Shown: one piece after another, positions 58,621-64,000 of the stretch
Position numbering within the stretch: position 1 is the first letter of the stretch
Layout: every line of letters starts with the position of its first letter
Source: Conexibacter woesei Iso977N
Lineage (GTDB): Bacteria > Actinomycetota > Thermoleophilia > Solirubrobacterales > Solirubrobacteraceae
Assembly: GCF_000424625.1 (NCBI RefSeq)
Contig: NZ_AUKG01000001.1
Span: forward strand, 744,001 to 808,000
Reading direction: 5' to 3'
Length of the DNA: 64,000 nt
Notes under the pieces: model-generated
Databases searched by the model: none
What the model was told of the DNA's origin: nothing
What the model saw: only the letters and a program-made list of their open reading frames with translations
Made by a program: the position numbers and the translations under genes

Positions 58621-59976
58621 ATGGCTGCCACGACCGCCGAAGCGCCCGCACCGCCGCCGCCTCCCGCCGCCGCTCCGAGGCACGCCGGCCTCCCGCCGCG
58701 GATCAGGATGCCGATGCCGATCCAGACGCTCGGCTGGCTCAGCCGCCCGTTCCCGTTCATCGAGCGGGCCCGCGCCAGGTACGGCGACACGTTCCGGATG
58801 GACCTCGGCCGCGACGAGTTCGTCGTCATGACCGACCCCGCCGACATCAAGCAGGTCTTCACCGGCGACCCGGCGATCTACCACGCCGGGATCAGCAACA
58901 TCATCTTGCTCCCGTTCCTGGGATCCAAGTCGGTGTTGTTGCTCGACGGCGCCCAGCACCTCAGTCAGCGGCGCCTGCTGCTGCCGCCGTTCCACGGCGA
59001 GAAGATGCGCCGCCACGTCGACCTGATGACCGAGATCGCCGAGCGCGACGTCGCCGCGTGGCCGCGCGACGTGCCGTTCAGGGCGCACCCGCGGATGCAG
59101 GGCGTGACGCTCGAGGTGATCATGCGGATCGTCTTCGGCATCGACGAGGGCGACCCGCTGCTCACCCAGCTGCGCACGAACCTCCGGACGTTCCTCGACG
59201 CGTCGGTCGACGGCAGGGTCATGCGCAAGCTGCTCTTCCACGGCCCGGTCAAGGCGGACAACAAGCGGATCTTCGCCGCCGTGCTGGACCCGATGAACGC
59301 GACGATCCAGAAGGTCATCGCCCAGGCCAAGCGCCGCGACGACCTCGAGGATCGCGACGACGTGTTGTCGATGTTGTTGCTCGCGCGCCACGAGGACGGC
59401 ACGCCGATGGACGACACCGAGCTGCGCGACGAGCTCGTCACGCTGCTGGTCGCCGGCCACGAGACGACCGCGACCGCGCTCGCCTGGGCGCTGGAGCGCC
59501 TGACCCGCCACCCGGACGCGCTGGAGCGCCTGACGGCCGAGGTGCGGGAGGGCAAGTCGGAGGAGTACGTCGACGCCGTGATCCGCGAGACGCTGCGGCT
59601 GCGCCCGGTGATCCCGTTCGTCGGCCGCAAGCTCCAGGAGCCGCAGACGATCGGCGGCTGGGACCTGCCCGCGGGCGCCAGGGTCGCGCCGTCGATCCAC
59701 TTGATGCACCGCCGCGCCGACATCTATCCCGACCCGGCGGCGTTCAAGCCCGAGCGCTGGCTCGGCGTGCGACCCAACCCCTACACCTTCCTGCCGTTCG
59801 GCGGCGGCATCCGCCGCTGCCTCGGCGCCAGCTTCGCGGAGACCGAGATGCGCGCCGTGCTCGGCGCGATCGTCCGCAACGTGAGCCTACGGCCCGCAGC
59901 CCCCGTGTCCGAGCGTGTCGGCCGTCGGGTCATCACGCTCGTTCCGGGGCGCGGGGCTGAGATCATCGCCTCGTGA
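58621..59976 (+). CDS. Cytochrome P450
   Basis: A 451-residue P450 with I-helix AGHETT (278-283), ETLRLRP (ExxR), a PERW motif, and the heme loop FGGGIRRCLGASFA with axial C400. The Pro-rich N-terminus replaces a membrane anchor, so it is probably soluble. It monooxygenates an unknown lipophilic substrate; a 7Fe ferredoxin at 52888 could be a redox partner. It is co-transcribed with tetR (GTGA overlap). Confidence 0.9.
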   Translation: MAATTAEAPAPPPPPAAAPRHAGLPPRIRMPMPIQTLGWLSRPFPFIERARARYGDTFRMDLGRDEFVVMTDPADIKQVFTGDPAIYHAGISNIILLPFLGSKSVLLLDGAQHLSQRRLLLPPFHGEKMRRHVDLMTEIAERDVAAWPRDVPFRAHPRMQGVTLEVIMRIVFGIDEGDPLLTQLRTNLRTFLDASVDGRVMRKLLFHGPVKADNKRIFAAVLDPMNATIQKVIAQAKRRDDLEDRDDVLSMLLLARHEDGTPMDDTELRDELVTLLVAGHETTATALAWALERLTRHPDALERLTAEVREGKSEEYVDAVIRETLRLRPVIPFVGRKLQEPQTIGGWDLPAGARVAPSIHLMHRRADIYPDPAAFKPERWLGVRPNPYTFLPFGGGIRRCLGASFAETEMRAVLGAIVRNVSLRPAAPVSERVGRRVITLVPGRGAEIIAS

Positions 59977-60608
59977 GCGAACCGCAGCGCCTGACCCGCA
60001 AGGAGCGCCAGGAGCACACGCGCAGGTGCCTGCTGGAAGCGGCGGGCCGCGTGTTCGCCAGGCGCGGCCTGGTCCAGGCGTCGGTCGACGAGGTCGCCGC
60101 CGACGCCGGCTTCACGAAGGGCGCGGTGTACGCGAACTTCGGGTCCAAGGAGGCGCTGTTCCTGGAGATGCTCGACGAGCGCTTCGCTCGGCGGCTGCAG
60201 GACATGGAGCGCGCGATGTCCACCGACGAGCCGCCGGAGATCCAGGCGCGCACCGCCGGCCGCGACTTCGTGGACTTCCTGGGCAGCGACCCGGACTGGC
60301 AGCGCCTGTTCGTCGAGGCCGCGCTGCACGCGTCGCGTGACGAGGCGTTCCGGGTCAAGCTCAGCGCGCACTACGCGACGATGCGCGAGCGCATGGCGGA
60401 CCTGCTGCGCGCGCGCTCGGAGACCGGCGGCTTCGATCCCGGCGTGCCGTTCGACCAGCTGGCCGCGATGATCGTGGCGATGGCCAACGGCGTGGGCTTC
60501 GAGCGCCTGGTCGCGCCGGAGGCGGTGCCGGACGACCTGTTCTCCACCATGTTGGAGATCTTCGCCCTGGGCGCGGCGGCGCGCGCGGGTCAGGCCAGCG
60601 CGACCTGA
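59973..60608 (+). CDS. TetR family repressor
   Basis: A 211-residue TetR regulator with HTH VDEVAADAGFTKGAVYANFGSK (split here: FTKGAVYANF is the recognition region) and a helical ligand domain. It starts GTG inside the P450 stop codon, so it is in the same operon. Likely represses its own promoter at 58581-58610 and is relieved by the P450 substrate. The end overlaps the MOSC gene by 19 bp. Confidence 0.88.
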   Translation: MSEPQRLTRKERQEHTRRCLLEAAGRVFARRGLVQASVDEVAADAGFTKGAVYANFGSKEALFLEMLDERFARRLQDMERAMSTDEPPEIQARTAGRDFVDFLGSDPDWQRLFVEAALHASRDEAFRVKLSAHYATMRERMADLLRARSETGGFDPGVPFDQLAAMIVAMANGVGFERLVAPEAVPDDLFSTMLEIFALGAAARAGQASAT

Positions 60609-61327
60609 TCGCCGACGCGCACGGTGCCGAGGACACCGTCCCCGCCCACCCGCGCGTTGATCCCGAACAGCCCGCGGTGCTCGCGCGTGAGCCACTTGAG
60701 GATGTTGGGGTCCTTGACCTGTGTGTCGGGGTCGCGCGTCGGGATCACGCAGCGCTCGCACGGATGCAGGAGGTCGAGCGCGACGTCGCCGACGCGGAGC
60801 GAGCGGCCCTCCCAGGACTCCTCGGCATACGGCGGCGTGTCGTCGTCGAGGACGACGTGGATGTTGGTGCGGAACCGGCGCAGGTCCAGCGCGCGGCCGA
60901 GTTCCCGCGCCACCGCGTCGAGCGTCGCCTGGGTCGTGACCAGGATGGAGTTGTTGAGGTCCTGCATCAGCGCGAGGTCGCGCTTGAGCGTGACCTCGCG
61001 CCCGAGGTCGTCGCTCAGCGCCGCCGGCAGGTCCGGGTCGTCCCAGCGGAACACGGTCCCGTCGGGCGCGGTCAGGACCGGCAGCGGGACGTCGTCGGTG
61101 CTCAGCGCCCCGCCCGGCGTGCCGGCGTAGGACGCGTGCCAGCGCAGCATCCCCGGCACCTGGCGCACGGTCAGCCGCCGCGGCGCGCCCTTGAACGTGT
61201 CGTACAGCGCGTGGGCGCGGTCGCCGGCGACCCCGCGCGCGTCGAGGTTCAGCGCGTCGGCGTCCTCGCCGCCCAGCGACTTGACGGGCCAGCGATGCAG
61301 CGAGGTCACGGTTCCGGACGGCACCAT
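60590..61327 (-). CDS. MOSC domain protein
   Basis: A 245-residue protein with an N-terminal MOSC beta-barrel part (LHRWPVKSLGGEDADAL) and C-terminal MOSC with the conserved Cys region CERCVIPTRDPDT. It resembles mARC/YcbX proteins that bind molybdenum cofactor and reduce N-hydroxylated compounds; no ferredoxin domain is fused. ATG 61327 or GTG 61324; TACATT on the minus strand (61337-61332) favours a leaderless start at 61324. Convergent overlap with tetR of 19 bp. Confidence 0.82.
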   Translation of the reverse strand: MVPSGTVTSLHRWPVKSLGGEDADALNLDARGVAGDRAHALYDTFKGAPRRLTVRQVPGMLRWHASYAGTPGGALSTDDVPLPVLTAPDGTVFRWDDPDLPAALSDDLGREVTLKRDLALMQDLNNSILVTTQATLDAVARELGRALDLRRFRTNIHVVLDDDTPPYAEESWEGRSLRVGDVALDLLHPCERCVIPTRDPDTQVKDPNILKWLTREHRGLFGINARVGGDGVLGTVRVGDQVALA

Positions 61328-61330
61328 CCG

Positions 61331-61337
61331 TAATGTA
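61331..61337. promoter_or_regulatory. TANNNTA bidirectional -10 (MOSC / reductase)
   Basis: TAATGTA reads TAATGT on plus (61331-61336) and TACATT on minus (61337-61332). Downstream starts are GTG 61346 (9 nt) and GTG 61324/ATG 61327 (7/4 nt). This is the same geometry as at 47644-47650. Confidence 0.55.
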
Positions 61338-61345
61338 GAAGGCGC

Positions 61346-62158
61346 GTGCCCAGGCTTCTCGTGACCGGTGCCACTGGCGATCTCGGCGGCGTCGTCGTAC
61401 GTCGCGCTGCCGCGGACGGGTGGGACGTGACCGGCTGGGCGGGCCGCGCCGCGCTCGACATCCGCGACGCGGCGGCGGTCGGCGCCGGGATGCGCGCGGC
61501 CGCGCCGGACGCGGTGATCCACACCGCCTACGTGCAGGGCGACGGCGCGCACGCGGTCAACGCGGACGGCTCGGAGCACGTCGCGCGCGCGGCGGCCGCG
61601 GTCGGCGCGCGGCTCGTGCACGTCTCCAGCGACGCGATCTTCGACGGCTCGCTCGGCCGGCCACTGCGCGAGGAGGACGTCGTCTCGCCGGTCACGCCCT
61701 ACGGCGCGACCAAGGCCGAGGCCGAGGCGCGCGTGGCGCTCGCCGCGCCGGACGCGGTGCTGGTCCGGACGTCGCTGATCTACGCCGGGCCGCCCGCCGA
61801 GCCGACCGCGCAGGAGCGCACGCCGCTGGCCGTCGCGCGCGGCGAGAGCGACATGATGTTCTACTCCGACGAGATCCGCAGCGCCGTCCAGGTCGACGAC
61901 CTCGCGGCCGCGCTGCTGGAGCTGGCGAGCCTCGACTGGGCCGGGCCGCTGAACGTCGCGGGCGCCGACGCGGTCTCGCGCCTGGAGCTGGCGCGCCTGA
62001 TCGTCGCCGCGCGCGGGCTGGACCCGGACCGCTTGCGCGGCGCGCCCGCGCCGCCGTCGCGGCCGAGGGACTGCGCGCTCGACGTCGCCCGCGCGCAGGC
62101 GCTCCTGGGCACACCCCTGCGCGGTGCCCTTGCAGCGCTCGCTCCGGCCGAGCGCTGA
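61346..62158 (+). CDS. RmlD-like NAD-dependent sugar reductase/epimerase
   Basis: A 270-residue extended SDR resembling dTDP-4-dehydrorhamnose reductase: LLVTGATGDLGGVVVRRAAA at the start, DAVIHTAYVQGD, HVSSDAIFDG and the TPYGATKAEAEARV Tyr-Lys pair. The other rhamnose genes are absent, so the substrate may differ. GTG 61346 follows TAATGT by 9 nt, probably leaderless. It is followed by the chemoreceptor gene. Confidence 0.82.
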   Translation: MPRLLVTGATGDLGGVVVRRAAADGWDVTGWAGRAALDIRDAAAVGAGMRAAAPDAVIHTAYVQGDGAHAVNADGSEHVARAAAAVGARLVHVSSDAIFDGSLGRPLREEDVVSPVTPYGATKAEAEARVALAAPDAVLVRTSLIYAGPPAEPTAQERTPLAVARGESDMMFYSDEIRSAVQVDDLAAALLELASLDWAGPLNVAGADAVSRLELARLIVAARGLDPDRLRGAPAPPSRPRDCALDVARAQALLGTPLRGALAALAPAER

Positions 62159-62226
62159 CGCGCCAGCCTGTCAGGGGTCTGCCACCGCGACTGATGAGCG
62201 ATCCCGCGCGCGCCGAACCATGAGGC

Positions 62227-64000
62227 GTGCCCTCCTCCGCCTCCGCACGCGGCCGCCTGCCGCGTGCCACCCTCGCCGTCAAGCTCTTCGGCCTCTCCGG
62301 TGCGCTGCTCGCCGTGCTCGCGATCGTGACGCTCGTCGCCGTCCACGGGATCGACAGCGTCTCCAGCGACACGCAGGCGGAGTACACGAAGTCGGTCGAG
62401 CCGCTGCGCAACCTCGGCGACGCGCGCGGCACGTTCAACCTCAACCGCGCGCTCGCCTTCAAGCACCTGCTGGTCAGGACCGACGCCGACCGCGCGGAGC
62501 TGGCCAAGACGATCGCCGCCAACGCGGCCACCGTCGACAACGAGCTGGCGCTGGTCCGCCCGACGCTCGTGCGCCCCGCCGCCAAGCGCGACTTCGCGCA
62601 GCTGGAGGCCGCGATCGACAAGTACAACACGTCGCGCGACCGGATGCTGGCGCTCTCGGACGCCGGCCGCACCGACGCGGCGTTCACGCTCTCGGTCGAC
62701 AAGACCACGCCGATCGGCAACACGGTCACCGCCGAGTTCGAGGCGCTGTTCGCCTCCAAGGCCGACCTCGGCAAGGCGACCGCCGCGTCCGCCGCCGACC
62801 GCGCGTCGTCGGTCAAGCGCACGGTCCTGGTCCTGCTCGTCCTCGCGCTGCTGGCGGGCGCGGCCGCGTCGTTCGTGATCGTCCGCGGCGTGCGCCGCAC
62901 GGTCGCCGACGTCGTCGACCGCCTGGCGATGCTGCGCGACAACTGCACCCGCGACCTGCGCGGCGCGCTCGGCGGGCTCGCCGAGGGCGACCTGACCCGC
63001 ACGGTCACGCCGGTCACGCCGCTGATCACGCGCCTGCCCGCCGACGAGCTGGGCGACGTCGCCCGCGCCGTCAACGAGGTCCGCGACAACACGGTGGCGT
63101 CGGTCGAGGCCTACAACTCGTCGCGCGCCGCGCTGTCGGAGCTGCTGGGCGAGATGACCGCCGCCGCCTCCGACGTGTCCGCCGCGTCGCGCCAGATGGC
63201 CTCGACGTCGGGTGAGACCGGCCGTGCCGTCAACGAGATCTCCTCCGCGATGGAGCACGTCGTCGAGGGCGCCGAGCGCCAGGTCCGGGCGGTCAACTCG
63301 ACCGCCGGCACGATCGACGAGGTCGCGCGCGCGTCCGCCGAGAGCGCGTCGCAGGCGCAGGAGACCGCGCGGGCCGCGACCGACGCGCGCCGCGTCGCCG
63401 CCGAGGGCGGGGCGTCGGTGGCCGAGGCGACCGAGGCGATGGCCGCCGTGCGCAACGCCTCGGCGCAGGCGACCGAGGCGATCCGCCAGCTCGGCGCCAA
63501 GTCGGCCGAGATCGGCGGGATCGTGGACGCGATCACCGGGATCGCCGAGCAGACCAACCTGTTGGCCTTGAACGCCGCCATCGAGGCGGCGCGGGCCGGG
63601 GACCAGGGCCGGGGCTTCGCGGTCGTCGCCGACGAGGTCCGCAAGCTGGCCGAGGAGTCGCAGACCGCCGCAGCCTCGATCTCGTCGCTGATCGGCGAGA
63701 TCCAGGACGAGACCGCGCGGGCCGTGACCGTCGTCGAGGACGGCGCGACGCGGACCGAGCAGGGCACCAGGACCGTCGAGGACGCCCGCGCGGGCTTCAC
63801 CGCGATCGACGCGTCGGTGAGCGACATGGTCGCGCGGGTCGAGGCGATCGCCGAGTCGGTCGGCGGGATCGCCGGCAGCGCCGAGGCGATGCGCGAGGAG
63901 ATCGCGGCCGTGTCCGCCGTGGCCGAGCAGACGTCGGCGTCGTCCGAGCAGGTCAGCGCGTCGACCCAGGAGACGTCCGCCTCCACCACCGAGATCGCGA
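62227..64000 (+). CDS. Methyl-accepting chemotaxis protein (partial, continues beyond window)
   Basis: At least 591 residues. GTG 62227 is followed by a transmembrane helix ([20 protein letters not shown]), a four-helix-bundle sensor (about 45-200), a second transmembrane helix ([20 protein letters not shown]), HAMP-like linker and signalling domain with the hairpin tip [19 protein letters not shown]. It is a sensor for chemotaxis; no CheA or flagellar genes are in the window. No stop before the end. It may be leaderless or lack a clear Shine-Dalgarno. Confidence 0.88.
   Translation, partial: MPSSASARGRLPRATLAVKLFGLSGALLAVLAIVTLVAVHGIDSVSSDTQAEYTKSVEPLRNLGDARGTFNLNRALAFKHLLVRTDADRAELAKTIAANAATVDNELALVRPTLVRPAAKRDFAQLEAAIDKYNTSRDRMLALSDAGRTDAAFTLSVDKTTPIGNTVTAEFEALFASKADLGKATAASAADRASSVKRTVLVLLVLALLAGAAASFVIVRGVRRTVADVVDRLAMLRDNCTRDLRGALGGLAEGDLTRTVTPVTPLITRLPADELGDVARAVNEVRDNTVASVEAYNSSRAALSELLGEMTAAASDVSAASRQMASTSGETGRAVNEISSAMEHVVEGAERQVRAVNSTAGTIDEVARASAESASQAQETARAATDARRVAAEGGASVAEATEAMAAVRNASAQATEAIRQLGAKSAEIGGIVDAITGIAEQTNLLALNAAIEAARAGDQGRGFAVVADEVRKLAEESQTAAASISSLIGEIQDETARAVTVVEDGATRTEQGTRTVEDARAGFTAIDASVSDMVARVEAIAESVGGIAGSAEAMREEIAAVSAVAEQTSASSEQVSASTQETSASTTEIA

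Overview
The window is 64 kb of very GC-rich, densely packed bacterial chromosome. High third-position GC, many GTG starts, four-base ATGA/GTGA junctions, a large long-form isoleucyl-tRNA synthetase, a PolX-type polymerase, PAC2, ECF42/DGPF, DUF2342 and MerR/BldC-type regulators all point to an actinobacterium. My best guess is a Solirubrobacterales member (Conexibacter/Solirubrobacter/Baekduia-like); this is inference, because there is no rRNA here. I see no tRNA, rRNA, CRISPR array, transposase or prophage, so this is mostly core genome with short acquired or fast-evolving islands.

Layout. 0-10 kb: cyclase-family hydrolase, GH2 glycosidase, a DUF559 endonuclease-like gene bracketed by palindromic repeats, fumarase, secreted esterase, a lipoprotein/alpha-beta hydrolase pair, MATE exporter, thioesterase and PPK2. 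10-15 kb: a regulatory island with a BldC-like protein, an HD-GYP membrane protein, a 28-residue membrane peptide, and two paralogous MerR regulators flanking a zinc-ribbon/PAS-like protein. 15-26 kb: MarR, ileS, alkyltransferase-like protein, thioredoxin, SpoIIM-like protein, polyprenol-mannose synthase, PolX, two XRE regulators behind SOS-like boxes, SDR and a glycosyltransferase. 26-36 kb: DUF554, trehalose phosphatase, a split TauE/SafE exporter joined to a KdpD/KdpE-like two-component pair, an ABC-2 exporter, HD protein, PAC2 and methyltransferase. 36-44 kb: ECF42 sigma with its DGPF partner, Lrp, reverse transsulfuration (cystathionine beta-synthase and a gamma-synthase/lyase), an RHH/small-membrane-protein pair and a coiled-coil membrane-protein pair. 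44-54 kb: helicase-nuclease, IMPase, DUF2342 metalloprotease, an SOS-box-preceded basic protein, Mrp, carbonic anhydrase and 7Fe ferredoxin. 54-64 kb: lipoprotein, amidase with an ABATE/CGNR regulator, citrate synthase, P450 with TetR, MOSC, an RmlD-like reductase and a chemotaxis receptor that runs off the window.

Three themes recur at the DNA level. (1) At least fourteen genes have a TANNNT -10 box 6-10 nt before the start codon and no Shine-Dalgarno, as expected for leaderless mRNAs. Several divergent pairs share overlapping -10 boxes on both strands. (2) Five convergent pairs interlock their stop codons as CTAG/CTAA. (3) Intergenic DNA carries palindromic elements. The most striking is a roughly 124-bp element present twice (18681-18804 and 25057-25181). 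Its linkers are nearly identical while its three nested stems differ in sequence but keep pairing, which is the signature of a structure under selection. I consider it the best candidate for an undescribed element in the window.
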